A DNA stretch of 64,000 nt from Laguncularia racemosa. Its lineage: Eukaryota; Streptophyta; Magnoliopsida; Myrtales; Combretaceae. The position numbers and the translations under genes were made by a program. The notes under the pieces were generated by a model. That model was not told the DNA's origin. It ran no database searches and saw only the letters and a program-made list of their open reading frames with translations. Location: the NCBI GenBank assembly GCA_037954665.1, contig JBBMOL010000282.1, positions 124,001 through 188,000 on the forward strand. Reading direction: 5' to 3'. This document shows positions 45,394 through 57,795 of this stretch, piece by piece. Numbering within the stretch: the first letter of the stretch is position 1; the number at the start of each line of letters is the position of its first letter.

Positions 45394-46373
45394 TGATGTG
45401 CCTAAAACCAAGATTAAGCACATGCAAATGAACCAATTGAACAACTCCAAAACACAAGATCAAAACTAGTTCAAAATTGGAACAAATTTTTACGTGAACC
45501 CTAATTATTACAAGATAATCCAAATTTTTTATTTCAAGATAGTAAAATCACAATGATAAATTCCTCAATTGAAATCACTAACATACTGAAAAATCCCACG
45601 AGATTACTAAACGCAACAACAAGAACTAAGCCATGATCCTCCTTCCCAATAAGGCCAATTTACGGTTCAAAAGATGGCAAAATTATTGGTTAGAACTAAT
45701 GTCAAAACCAATCAATCTTATAACATGATAAAGTGATTACAAATGAAATGAAAATCTGACCAAGAACAATCCTAATCAGCCTTAGATATAACTCACTAGT
45801 GATGAAAAGGAAAATTACAACAAAGAGAATTGATATTACTCACATTTCACTTTGAAGTCACTCGCTACAATCTCAATTTTTGGATTGAAATTAATAAGAG
45901 CAATTTGGATTTAGGAAAACCTTAACCCTCACACGTGAAATGTATGTTCTAAAAATTTTCTAAGCTCCCTCAAAACCTTACTTAAGCAAGCATTTATGCT
46001 TGCTCCTTTTAGGGTTAAAATGTCCACAAAATTACAACTATGCCACTTTAGGGTGGTCGATCCTAAAAACACAATTACAATCAAATAAAAGTGTCCCAAA
46101 AGCTTACACATAAATAGTCCAAAGAAATAATTATAAATACAAAATAATAAGAATCCTCAAAAGACAGCGAGCCAATGGATGAAAATCCGATGATGTCCTT
46201 AGGTGATAAAAAAATGAGTCATTTGGTATCTTGTGAAGAACTACCATTGTATCTATAAGATTATCATTCAAATATTTATTAGATAAAGAGAAATAAGAGT
46301 AAATATGTGTGATTTAGATCAACATCCAAATTAATTTCTATATCCATCTAGGTCACCGGAAAAATTTTCATCA
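45394..46373 (-). repeat. 5' LTR of the minus-strand gag-protease element
   Basis: 980 bp. It carries the inverted-repeat TATA word as gcaagcatttatgcttgc (45986-46003), in which both arms changed together relative to other copies. Outside the ~200 bp near 46170-46373 it matches the LTRs at 3678, 32585 and 60198. Confidence 0.88.
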
Positions 46374-46378
46374 TAGGT

Positions 46379-47660
46379 GATGATATTTTGGTCTCATATC
46401 TCCATAAAAATGTTTGTGCGGGGCTTGTTGTATTAGGTGTGCTACTCACAGAAAGGGATGGCGCATTTTTTGCCACCATTACCATTTCGAGCGGACCCAT
46501 TACTATCTAAGGTAGGACCAAGCCTGTTTTTGCAGAGGGTCAATCCTTGCCATTCTTCTTCTTATCGGAGAATTCCCACTTAGCCTATCTTCTAGCTAAT
46601 ATGGTATCTTCCTAAGCGATGTAATTAGTAGCCCTTTGTTGAAACTCTATGAAATTCTTTGGTTTACGCAAGGTAAGGAAGAAAAAGAACTGAGATCGGC
46701 CCCTTACTCCATTGATTGCTACATGGAGCACCACACTTAAGTCAATGTGAGGAATATTAAGCATGACCTTATTAAACCTAAAGATATAGTCCCTCAATGT
46801 CTCACCTTACTTTTGTTGAACAAGGTTGAGAGTTGAGGAATCTCATTTAGGTATCTTACTCATAAAAAAGTGTTGATAAAACTGCATGGCGAGCTTGCAA
46901 AAACTAGAAATAGAATTTGGCTTCAAGCCTTGGAACCATGTTAATGCTGCCTTCTTCAACGTTCTTGGAAAGGCCTTGCATGCTATTGTGTTAAAGATGC
47001 CAAGGAGGGTTATCTGAACTATATAATAGCTCAAATGCTCCATTAAGTCAGTTGTTCCGTCGTAAAACTCCAACTGTGGAATTCAGATATGTGTCGAAAG
47101 TTGTTCATTCCGGATTTCCATTAGGTCAGTTGTTCTTTGTATCTTTAAACTCATTGAGGCATTTAATCATATTGTTTATATCATCTATAGACTGATCAGC
47201 CAAAGATCTTATGGATTGTGCTTTGGAATTATCATTTCTATTGTCGTTCTAGTTGCCCCTTAGGTTAGGGGGCTCGATATGGATTTGGCGGTGTGTTCCC
47301 ATGGTGTTGTGAAACACTATTGCCCCTACTACTCACTTTATGCATGAGTGCGTTGTTGGGAGCGGTCATTAATTTCATTAACCTAGTCTCTTAGGCAACA
47401 GTTTTTGAACCAACAAGTTAGCAAGTTGCCTCCCAAGTCTTACAATCTTGTCTTCATCTCCCTATTGCATAAGAAGTGAGACCGCAAGCACTATAGAGTG
47501 GTTGTTTGTAGTAGTCAATGGATTGTCATCATCGAGGATATTCTTGCTAGAGCTTCTTCTTGATCTTGTGCCAGCCGTAGTTGTAGTTGGCCTTGACACG
47601 ATGAGCACCAATTATTGATTGCTCTTATTGCCTGGACATGATCTTAGGTTGGATCATGCT
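46379..47660 (-). pseudogene. Tat-like Ty3/gypsy gag (capsid), interrupted
   Basis: The minus strand encodes the Tat-lineage capsid: LEFYDGTTDLMEHLSYY, CKAFPRTLKKAALTWFQGL, FYQHFFMSKIPK, GETLRDYIFRFNKVML and FQQRATNYIA. The likely beginning near 47660 reads MSGQ, then EQSIIGAHRVKANYNYG after a stop. It is cut at 46378 by the gag-protease element and continues at 42290, YYDFYRDRGYTTKNC, in the tandem array. Several stops and frameshifts are present. No protease or pol of this element is in the window. Confidence 0.85.
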
Positions 47661-48974
47661 CTTGGGCTTAGTGAAATCTAACCTGCAAGATAAGCAAATG
47701 TAAGCTATCAAAATGCCAAAAGTATCGTCGGCGCTTTGACTTTGATGCTCAAGTTAGAGAAGCAACATAAGGGTAAGGCAGTTGAAATGTATGAAGAAAT
47801 ATCATATGATCTTACTTAGATGGAGGGACTTCCTTTTGGAGAGACATCCTATTTTAGATAAGTAAATCTTTTCTGAAAACATCCTAATAATAATAGGAAA
47901 TACTCACTTAGGACCTGACGTCCAAACTACTTTCCTAATTTATCTTGATTGGTTCTAGGCACTTTCCTATTCCGTGGTTGGATTAAAAGAAAATGGGACA
48001 TGGAACCTTAAGCCAATATAGGTATATAACAAAAACTTAAAACCTCACTTAAGACAAATATTGCTCCCTATTTTGTGAGAGGATTTCTCGTACCCTTCGT
48101 GCCAATAAATCTGAACTCCATATACTATGCTTTCGCCCTACCTGTTGGAAAATATCTTCTCTCTCACCCACTATTAATCTTATGTTTCGTCCGCCAAAAC
48201 GATATTATCCGCCAACAACATACGCTTAAGTATTATCTTTTAAATAAACCTTCTAACGATTTCACTGGTCATTGAAATGAGTCTTAGACGAATTATATTT
48301 ATCAGTTATTGAAATGTCTTATTTTCAAGTGTTTTGATGAGGAAAGACAAACAAATAAATATGATTATGTTAGCTCTTAATTCTTGAGGAAAATCAAAGT
48401 AGAAGATCAAAAAATGGAATGTTACGATTCCCATCTTTATTATTCATTATGTTTTCATTAATAATCAATCAATCATATTAAATGAAACTTGGTAACTATA
48501 AAAGGTTGAACTTCATCGAATCGGATATAGTGGGATTTACCTAACATGACTTACTGAAAAATTCCGTAGGTCCAACGAAACTGTCCATGTGTTGACAGTA
48601 GTCACTCAGTCTAGGCAAAAACACAACCAAGGCTGCCATGACTCAAAACAACATCAGTAATAACTTTGAAAAGACTAGTCTTACCCGGTGGAACACTTTC
48701 CAAACCATGTGGTGTTTGTAAAATTTGACTGTTGACTTGAAGCCCTCTCTTGGAATGCATAAAACGTTGAGACGTTTTGTTTTTAGCATAAGAAAATAGT
48801 TAAAATGATGGAGGAATTGGAACTACAAACTGTCTTAAATAATAATAGTATATGGGATAATTATTTGTCGGAGGATGTCCGCCACTGCGTGAGGTGAATG
48901 TAAAGGACATCATCAATTCTACCATGAGCAAGAATGTAATCTAAATATGTGAAGAGCACGCGAAACCTAGTGTT
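47661..48974. other. Non-coding stretch between the TE nest and the HSF gene
   Basis: 47661-48060 is probably leader or LTR of the Tat-like element, but no terminus or primer site could be fixed. 48060-48600 is AT-rich with no ORF of note. 48600-48974 lies downstream of the HSF stop codon and should include its 3' UTR; no clear AATAAA signal could be chosen. Confidence 0.4.
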
Positions 48975-51126
48975 TTATTGCTTGGTGCTCGAACCTGAGA
49001 AACTGAAGTTTATAGGCAAAGAATCATCATCATTTCCATTTACATCAACTCCTCCTATAGCAGCAGTTTCAGCCATCTCCACGTCTCCTTGGAAGTGCTG
49101 ATTTAGCAACTCTTCCCAAAAGCCTTCATCTAGCTCTTTGTCTGAACTTCCCACCTCTTCCTGTCCATCCTCTGGCTCTCTCCTTGCCCTGCTTAATCCT
49201 TGCATTTCTAGAGCTAGTGCTTGGAGCTCTGAGACCTCGCTCCCAGTCTCACCATATTCAAGAGGCTCGGCTTTGATCGTTCTGCTTGACTCTCCATCTC
49301 CTGTCCCTTGCTCAATTGTCCTTCTCCTTTTCTTAGTTATTACTTCTTCAAGCTCCATCCTTTTGTCCCTCTGTTGTATTAACTGCTGAATAAATGTTGG
49401 ATTTTGCATTGCTCTGGCCAGGAAATTCATCATTTGTCGTTGCTTGGTCTCAGTTGCTTCAAGCCTCTGCTCCATGCCTTGAACATAGGCTTTAGTATTC
49501 TGCTGCTGCTGTCGAAGTTTTACCAGTTCCATCATCAGGACCTGCTTGTCACGCCTCAAACAGTCGACTTCTTCTTCCAACCCAAATTGTCCTACCTCGA
49601 TGCAGGGTCCTAGAGCTTGCTGTGAAGAAGTGGACTGGGAAGAAGCCCGTCTTCTTTTAATATTCTTGAGAAGATGTTTCTGTCCTCTCAAAAACTCTTC
49701 ATTTGCAAATTCCCATCTGTCGGGATCTACCTTTCTAAATCCCTGCAAGAGGATCAGCAATCTGTAAGTTACAAATAAATATGATGACCAAGGAAGTCCG
49801 GTCGCAATAGTCTGCCTTAAGCATCAGTGATAATCGGATATATACTCAAAAAGGAAAAATGTCTTAGCTTCTGAGTGGTAGAGGAAAATATCACTTCTGC
49901 ACTTGAAGATCCCAGAGAAACAATCTCACGAATGATGATTCAGTTGAAATCTATGGCACCATCAATGAATGGATCCAATTCTGAAAGAGCCACAAGTGAA
50001 AGGAGAAAAACAGAACAAGGAGGTTTCAACGGGGTGGCCAGTGACTTTATTCCATTTTACTAGTATAGCAGAGTTGTAAATTCATATGCATGTTGAATTC
50101 ACATAGTAAGAACAGATTAAAGTTCAACATTTACTGTTAGCATTATACACAAACATCATGACCCTTGATGTCAAAGGAGATCTAACTGAGCTCCTTTTTC
50201 ATTCCACAAGTCATTTTCTCATAAGAATGTCAACCATTTTTTGCCATTATGCATGGGCAAATAATCATGTTGGTTCGATTCCACAATATATATACAAGTA
50301 AAATTAACAAAGTACTTAAATTAAAATAACATTCTGCGTTCATCTCTAAGGACCACAGTACGATGTTTATATCCAACAGTTAGGTATCAACTAGAATTTC
50401 TTAATGGAGTAACCATTGGCTATTGAATTCCATTCAATTAGTTAAAGCATAGAGTTGCTTTTGACTGGAGGGAACAATTACAATTGCTGTCATCCTCAGC
50501 CATCTTTCATAGATACCGCATTGGGAGCTCCTACCCGTTCAACTTGCTGGATGCCTTTTTCAAACAAAAACACGCTTTTGCAGAGCTGCTCATACATCCT
50601 TAGTCCCCATACTTAATTCAACTACGCTGAGCTAAACAAGACAAATCCTTCATAAAGCATCAAGAACGGAAAGATAAAAACTGAATTTCCAAATTTAACA
50701 CAATCAATTTCGCTACGATATATCATCCGATCACCAAGAAATTGCAAAATCATATGATGCAAGAAGACAATCACAGGAGCAACAAAACGATTGGACGGAA
50801 AAAAAAAATGACACCGGGAAGAAGAACAAGAGGAGACTCACATAAGTATTGAGCTGCCTAACGAAACTGGAAAAGTTGTTATGCTTGAAGCTCCTGGGCA
50901 GAAGATAAGTAGAGAATGCATGTGGATCCCACACAACAAAGCTATTCCCTTCTCTGCTCCATGAAACCACATGATTGCTTCTTGGGTCATCCACCATTTC
51001 ATATGTCTTGGTCAGAAATGGCGGCGGTCCTGTCTCATGCAGACCTTCCATTGGCAGTGGCGACTGTGGCGGTCCTGATGAACTCGTTACTGGATGCTCT
51101 TCCCTGATTGGATACATACCATCCAT
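48975..51126 (-). CDS. Class A heat-shock transcription factor (HSFA2/A6/A7 group)
   Basis: Two exons, 51126-50842 and 49742-48975, joined GTGAGT...TTGCAG in phase 0, give 350 residues. The DNA-binding domain (about 34-127) has PPPFLTKTYEMVDD, SWSREGNSFVVWDP, the recognition helix SFVRQLNTYGFRKV, and WEFANEEFLRGQKHLL. The intron falls after NTY, the position conserved in plant HSFs. HR-A/B (about 150-218, LRRDKQVLMMELVKLRQQQQ) has the long spacing of class A. A basic signal KKRRR is at 232-236. An AHA-type activation motif, EGFWEELLN, is at 301-309. It should trimerise, bind GAAnnTTC elements in the nucleus and activate heat-stress genes. The N-terminus and HR-A/B resemble the A2/A6b/A7 group; the subtype is uncertain. 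It is the only intact host gene seen. Confidence 0.95.
49743..50841 (-). other. HSF intron (1,099 bp)
   Basis: Donor GTGAGT begins at 50841 and the acceptor TTGCAG ends at 49743 on the minus strand. It separates codons for Tyr95 and Gly96 within the helix-turn-helix. No transposon termini or secondary ORF with similarity were seen inside. Confidence 0.92.
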
Positions 51127-51505
51127 CCAGTGCTAATCGCCTTTACCTTCCAGCTGATACCACAACTCGAAACCTCTAATCAATGTCAACGATCATCCTC
51201 GGGCACACAAATTGTAAACTATGTGACACAAGAATAAGAAAAATTATACGATTTTACCCGACAACTTCACGATCGATCGAGAGTGATCGGGATCGGAAAA
51301 TTTACTAGAATTTATATGCTAGGACGATTGGTGCATTCAAAAAATGAGAGATGGAAATGTTAAGAATGTGGAAGGACGACTTGAGACTGCTAGTGCTGAT
51401 GGAGTGGTAGAGCTAGAGTTGGAATATAGTCGACACGAAGGGCTGGGAATTTATGAATAGAGCAGCGAAACGAAGTTGAAATTTAATGGGTCGAATTCGA
51501 AAATC

Positions 51506-51513
51506 GAATCTTC
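51506..51513 (-). promoter_or_regulatory. Possible minimal heat-shock element in the HSF 5' region
   Basis: GAATCTTC is a two-unit GAAnnTTC site about 380 bp upstream of the ATG, within TTCGAAAATCGAATCTTCG. On its own a two-unit site is weak evidence. A TATA-like word (TATATAAAAAG on the minus strand, about 51727-51738) lies some 220 bp further upstream. Confidence 0.35.
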
Positions 51514-52221
51514 GAAGAAACGAAAATGGAGGAGAATAAGCAGAAAGGTGAACCAGAAAAAGGTAGGATTACGAGCCACCTGGTGTAAAACTAGGAAGAC
51601 ACAAACACACAACACAAGGAAATCTCCTTTATGCATTTGAAGTACTAAGATACCCCTTTTTGTTCTTTTAAAATCTTTTAGGCCCCGAGAAGAGATTGTG
51701 ATGGGAAATTGATTTTTCATTTTAAAATCTTTTTATATATTAATATTGAGAAAATGATTTTTCATTTTTGCATCCATGTTTAAAATTACTAAACCCAAAA
51801 TCTTTATTTATTAAATTTTATAATTCTCGTTTTTTATTATAAGCTCGAAAAAATATAAATATATAAAAAAATAAGAGATAAAGTAATAAGCTCTGTAAAA
51901 AAAAACACAATTGAAATTCAAATAATAATTTTTATATTATATTATTAGCGTGTTTCATTTATTAATAGTTGTCTTTTAAGTTACAAAATATGCAAATATT
52001 ACAGTTAAATATATAAAACCATTTTTTTTTTATAACTTTTTAATCGTATACATTCACATCGGGTTAGTTTTCTTTAAAATCTTTTTGAAGTAAAAAAAAA
52101 AAGAGTATCAGCATATAATGGTGAAGTGATGATGTGGTCACTTAATATTGATAAATAGAAATGGTGTTAAGAGCTTATATGTGGTTAATTAAAGTATGCA
52201 ATGATTAATGAAATGAACGTG

Positions 52222-52302
52222 GAAGGTTCTAGATGTGATGAAAATTTTACAGGAAAAAACAGTGGATGGAATAGGTGCTTGTTCCTTGAGAAGGTTCTGG
52301 AA
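52222..52302. promoter_or_regulatory. Two heat-shock-element-like sites upstream of the HSF gene
   Basis: GAAGGTTCTGGAA at 52290-52302 is a perfect three-unit GAAnnTTCnnGAA element. GAAGGTTCTAGAT at 52222-52234 matches it except in the last unit. They are 1.1 kb upstream of the HSF ATG. They could serve the HSF promoter if there is a long 5' UTR or distal enhancer, or an unseen transcript in the other direction. Confidence 0.5.
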
Positions 52303-55300
52303 CTTTGGTGGAGGGAATTTGGATGACCCAGGTGGCGATATACATGCTCCTGCCTCTTCTTTTTAATTTAATTTCCATCCCTCACCCTCTCTCTCTCGTT
52401 TTTTATGATTAGTCAATAGAAGCAATTATTTTGATTTTATGGTTGCATGGAGATTTGATTAGACATATATTTATTTAAAAGTAATTATATAGTGTAATAA
52501 AAAAATATTATTTCAAAGTACAATATATAAAATTCACTCATAATAAAGCATTCACAGCTTTCATAAAAAATTATTAATCAACATTATGTATTATAATATA
52601 AGATAATATATTATAAAATTTTCCTTTACATCTCATAAGCATATATGTATATCATATAATACATAATTTCAAAAATATTTTATCATTTTATTTGTCACTC
52701 ATATAATTTCATTACTATTCAAGAGATTTGCCCTCTAATAAAAAATACCAAAAGTTGTAATCTTTATATTATATATTATAGCATCACACATTTATATTTT
52801 ATATATATATATATATATATTTTAAGAATTGTAACTCTTCTAAATAATATAATACTTTATCATGTCAAAATATAGTGTTATCACTAATTATCATATAAAA
52901 CTAATAATTTAAATTAAATAATAATAATTACACCAAGATCAAAATAATTTATGGACATATACTAAAAGTATAGTAATTATGATAATATTTTGAATAAATC
53001 TATTCTTTTTTTTCATAAATATAAATACATTATATTATATGAAAATAAAGATAGTTCTTTTGTAATAGTAATGCATCGAAAAGAAAAGAATTTAGGAAAA
53101 AAATCTTAATTATTATTTTTAGAAAAATGAAAGTTTTTAATATATCCGAATATTGAATGAAAAAAATTGAAAAGAATCTTAATTATTATTAAATACTAAT
53201 AATAATAATAAAGTATAACGTATGATTGCCAATATGTTCATGACAAAAAAAAAAAAAAAAAAAAAAGGAGGGGTATATATAAGATATAGAATGTGAGTAA
53301 AATTTGTTAATATCATATCCCTCCCCTTTCTCTCCAGTTTTTGGGGTCCGAAGGAACTTTTCCCTTCCCAATTTCTATTCCTCCTAATTCCACCTTCTAT
53401 CCAAGCAGCAGAATTCGATGTTTTCCACCCTATTTTCTTCCCTTCCCACTGCTTCGTTTTAGCAAACTTGTTAATATTTTAAATATAAAAATTTTGTGTC
53501 ATTTCATAAATTAGTTTTATATATTTTTTGTTCGTAGGTTGTGTAATTAACCTTAAAAGGTTTAATAAGTTTATATTTGGACCTTAATAAATATCCCAAG
53601 ATAGTTACCATAATTCTTGTTACTACAAACTAGCCAAGGATGCACAGCTAAATTCATTTGCTAAAAATAATTCAGTAGCACATATATTTGTTCTCAAGAA
53701 TATGATACTTTTTTATTATTATTATTATTTATGTCTAATTTAATATTAGTTTAATTATTTATTTAGTTAAGATACATTGATAAAATACTCATGAACATAA
53801 TAGAAAAATAACCCAATATGATTTCAATATGTTAGACATTTCTTATATTGAAAAATGGTGTTAGTGAGAAAAAACATGTAGAAAGGAAGACAAAAAAATG
53901 GATAATATTGCATTTAATACCTAAATTTTGACCAATTCTTCAATTAACCATCTAAACTTTTTTAATTGCTTATTTCAATACCTAATTAGACTTTTTGCTA
54001 CAAGTGTTAATACCAGTGCTAACTCCATTGATGATTTGGTATTATGAGTCAATGAATGAGTAATACATGTTTTCATATGCTGAAAGAAAACTCCTAAATG
54101 CCAACTCATTCCCACTTATACTCTGTTTATTTAAATAAATTCACTTAAAAAAAATCCCTTATGTAGTGATCGCATGCATACAATGTAGTCTCATTCTACA
54201 CACAGCCTCAAAGGAGTGATGTATCATGACATGTAAGAGATGACTAAGAATGAAAGGCAAGAAGAAGGAATAGGTAATTTTAGGAAAGTCAAACGCTTTA
54301 GTGATTAGTTGAAAAATTATAAAACATCAATCCTATAATTATAGAAGAAAAGTAGTGTGCTTTTCACACTCTATTTGGTCTTTTGTAGAGGTAGTCTAAT
54401 GGCACAACATTGTTTCTCTCAATTATAAATTGTCAAATGAAGAGAAGAATTTGAGTATTTATAGAGTTAAGTTATCAACGATATTCATTGAATTGTACTA
54501 ATGGTCAATGGTTAAAAGAAGTCTTCTTGTTAATAGATTCCTCCATTAGTCCCTCTCTAGTCTGGATATATTGAAAACCTTTTTAAATACATGATTCTTT
54601 CCGAGATAGGTTAAAAAGCGGATAAGTTAGTTTATTTTCTTTTATACATAAAAAAAGGGCCTAGTCCAAATCAAACACATACGCTTGTGCACATACACAA
54701 GAGAGAAAAAAGGGAAATTGCATGGATTTGTGTAATGCCCCAAAACCCGAGTACTCTACGGCTCGCCACGTGTCCTCATTTCTTGAAAACATGCAAAGGT
54801 TCAATCACTACTATTCTTCAAATACTTTTAATGATAATCTTAAATTGTTTGCTGCATAACAAAGATGAATGAAATTTCCCATCCTCAACAATAAGTCATT
54901 AACAATCTTCTCAATTTAAACAATGGAAGCGATTAACATTCACTTACAATAAAAATTCCTAAAATGATTAAATAAAAATTTAACATGTCTTTCCTTAGTT
55001 TATCTACTAGTCATCGTAATAGAAGTATTCTATATTATCTTCATTTTTCTGATCTTGAGCTAATCTCTCTAGGTTTTCAACATATCCTATGATCTCTCCA
55101 ATAACATTTGTAACTAAAAAAATTTCCCACAAGAGGTGAACAAACACTCAATACAATGTACACCTACACATATACACGCATGCCATGCTAGAAATAGTAA
55201 CACATGCAAAATGCCCCATAACATTTATTCAAAATTTTATTTTATCTTTCATAATCTTTAGCCAATACACAATTACAACATAAATATCTTCATACATAAC

Positions 55301-55339
55301 ATTCCTAAATATCCTTTTACAATCCATCTACAAACAATA

Positions 55340-55600
55340 AAAACATATATATATATGACGAATGTAAACCTCTATCCATGATTCTCTTTCCATACATAAT
55401 AATAATATATATATGACAAAGGAATCCTCTTTGTCAATGAGTCTCTTACCATACGTAATAATAATATATATGTGATAGTGGGTACCCCCTACTGTCCATG
55501 AGTCCATGAGTTATCACACATCAACCTTCCACATCTATACATAATAATATATATATATATATGACAATGGATACTCCCCATTGTCCATGAATCTATACAC
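55340..55600 (-). repeat. Minisatellite of ~60-bp units in the Tekay-like LTR
   Basis: About four units of the form catacataataataatat, then atatgacaa, then a CCATGA(g/t)TCT word. Unit ends are ccatgattctc, caatgagtctc, ccatgagtcc and ccatgaatct. The reverse complement of the unit recurs at 63240-63550. Confidence 0.75.
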
Positions 55601-56031
55601 TACAACTTTTACAATACATGTCACAACTTTCCACATCACAACATTTCACAACACAACCTTCCACATAAGACTCGGATCCTTTCAATACATAACTCCACTA
55701 AGGGCAACGTCACATATCGATCATCGTGGTACTACCCCAAGAACACCGACCCACACTCGATTTCTTGGACCCAACAATTTACAATCACATACATACTCAA
55801 TCTGGTTCATTTACAATATCATTAAACCCACATACAAAAGTCTAACTTATCAAGCACAAGCAACAAACATGGTATACACGTACTTGACTTTGCAAAACTT
55901 TGTTTGTTTGATACCTTTCTAGCTTCACAACTCTTCCAAACCTATACATGATTTAAATGGTTTGACTTTAGAATTGTATTCCTATAAATATCAAAAGGAT
56001 ACTAAACGCGTTTCAACTCAACATAGTCATG

Positions 56032-56884
56032 TGATGGGAATCAACCCTGTAGTTCTAGTAGTGGGAAACCTGACTTGGATACATGAGCCCAAAATCCACA
56101 TATGGCCACATTTTATCTAATAGTGTTTTTATTTTGCACTTTAGCATGTACATTCATTGGTTTTTATAGGATGGCCAAATAACATGCACTAAGGATCAAC
56201 TTGCAAGATATTCTTGGAGTCACATCCAACGGCCCACAAATTGTTCAATTGAAGTGAAGAACCGGCCACTTGAAGACCATTTGTATTTGTAATTGTTGCA
56301 TATAAGAATCGGGCATTTTACTTTGTATTTGTAATTTGTGTTTTGGAAAACCGGCTACTTAGTGGCATCTTTGTAATTTTTGGTGTGTTTTTAACCTAAT
56401 AAGAGCAAGTATAAATACTTACTAACTAGGGTTTTTAGGGAGCTTTTGACATTTTGAGAAAAACAAACACTTTATGCCGTGAGGGTTCATCCTTTGCATA
56501 CAAAGATCTCTTATCAATTTCTTTGTGAAATTGTGGCGAAAATCAACTTGAGTGGATTGTGAGTCATATCAATCTTACTCTTGTTGTTTACAAATTGTGT
56601 TTAGTGAGTAGTATCTAAGTACAATTTGTTGGTTACTTATTTATCACGTGAATTAGGGTTGTATATTTCATATTTGATCATTTCAATTTGAGATTGAATT
56701 CTAGTTCATTTGCGTGTTATTCCATTAAAGATTATACAATTGTTTGTTCTTACATCCATTTAGTGTTCAAAATCGTGAATTGGATTCTAATTTGAAGTGA
56801 TTTTGACACGCCATTTTGTTGAGGGAGTTGGTTATTCATGCCTTGTAATTGATGTGTTTGCTATCCAATTGGTTAGGCACGTCA
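56032..56884 (+). repeat. 5' LTR of the plus-strand gag-protease element
   Basis: 853 bp, with an inverted-repeat TATA word at 56405-56422 (one arm mismatch). The first ~60 bp are the same as the 3' end of the gag-protease reading frame, because the frame runs into the 3' LTR copy. Confidence 0.9.
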
Positions 56885-57795
56885 TAATTTTTTGTATCAA
56901 CGAGTAGGTTTTGAGAAGGGGAATTGCGGGAACTTCAATTGAAATTTAGGGTTCTTGAATTTTACTTCTTGATCTGAATTGTTGAAGTGGAATTAAAGTA
57001 CTTTATTTTGTTTTTTGTTACATTATATTTGTGATTGTTGAAGTGGAAGTGGAGATCTTGTAGTAGTCCTTTTGTTCTTGAACTTGCCGTGAAGAGAAAG
57101 GGAATTAGGAGGTGTGTTTTCCTTGTACTTGTTTCGGAATTGGAGGTACATTCCTTGAAGCAAAAGAGAAGTGAATTCTTGTTTGTGGTTTCGGAAATTA
57201 AGGATTGTCATTTGCATTTCCATATTTGCCTTACGTAGAGAATAGGAAATTATTTGAAATTCAAACACATTCATTAAGTTTGAAGAAAGTTATTGTATAG
57301 TATTGATTGAATGCTATTTGAATTTTGAATTACTTCTTACCATTTGTGGAGAAGTTTCATTAAGAGTAACATTTGAACTTGTTGTGTCGTGATTGTGTGG
57401 TGAAGTGAGTGTCTTGTAGATTGTAGAAGGGTGCTACACGTGAAGTGTAAGTGTAAGTTGTGTTTGAAGAGTGCACTGTAATTGAGGTATGTGTATAGCA
57501 AAGTGAATTTGTGTTGTGAAGGGTGTTGCAACATGTTGTGTTGTTTGTTTTTGGGAGAAGGGTGCTGTACATGGAGTGGAAGTATGTATATGTACCATGA
57601 GTGAAAGGGAGTTAAAGTGGTTAAAATTTAAATTTCAAAAGCAAGCATTAAAGTGTGTGAAGTTAAGTGGAGTTTTGTGTTTACTTTTGTAGGTTATTTG
57701 GTTGTTGTGTGGCAATTGAAGTGTGGTTGTAGTGAAAGGAGTATACTACATTGCTTTGAATTATCTTGGTAATTCAACAAATGAATTTCACAACT
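56885..57795 (+). other. Primer-site remnant and leader
   Basis: The word ttttttgtatcaacgag just after the LTR resembles a decayed iMet primer site. The rest is a GT-rich non-coding leader, the reverse-complement counterpart of the leader at 44320-45376. Confidence 0.6.

Larger units (their letters stand above)
42291..46373 (-). mobile_element. Non-autonomous gag-protease gypsy element, minus strand (4.1 kb)
   Basis: The 5' LTR is 46373-45394 (TGATGAAAATTTTTCC...GGCACATCA), followed by an iMet primer site, leader, gag-protease and a shortened 3' LTR (42414-42291). Flanks TAAGT (42286-42290) and TAGGT (46374-46378) are a 5-bp duplication with one mismatch. It interrupts the Tat-like gag, which continues on both sides. 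After the protease the frame reads SRFSPVNDLLDLRANLSEV and runs straight into the LTR. RT, RNase H and integrase are absent, as in the copies at 6407 and 56032. Confidence 0.88.
51127..54730. other. AT-rich intergenic region upstream of the HSF gene
   Basis: No coding similarity was found apart from the HSF promoter region. It contains a (TA)n run (about 52799-52820), an A22 run (about 53247-53268), a pyrimidine-rich stretch (53320-53460) of unknown role, and low-complexity AT sequence. Near 53900-54010 the wording (catttaatacctaaattttg) is of the kind seen at plant transposon ends, but no inverted termini could be fixed. Confidence 0.5.

Noticed and set aside
50916..51107. Plus-strand ORFs opposite the HSF exons (also 49138-49389 and 49404-49767)
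   Set aside because: These are antisense shadows of well-supported HSF coding sequence.
53189..53460. Pyrimidine-rich stretch with a small ORF that might be a first exon
   Set aside because: No protein motif, no supported splice pairing and a homopolymer run inside; left as intergenic.
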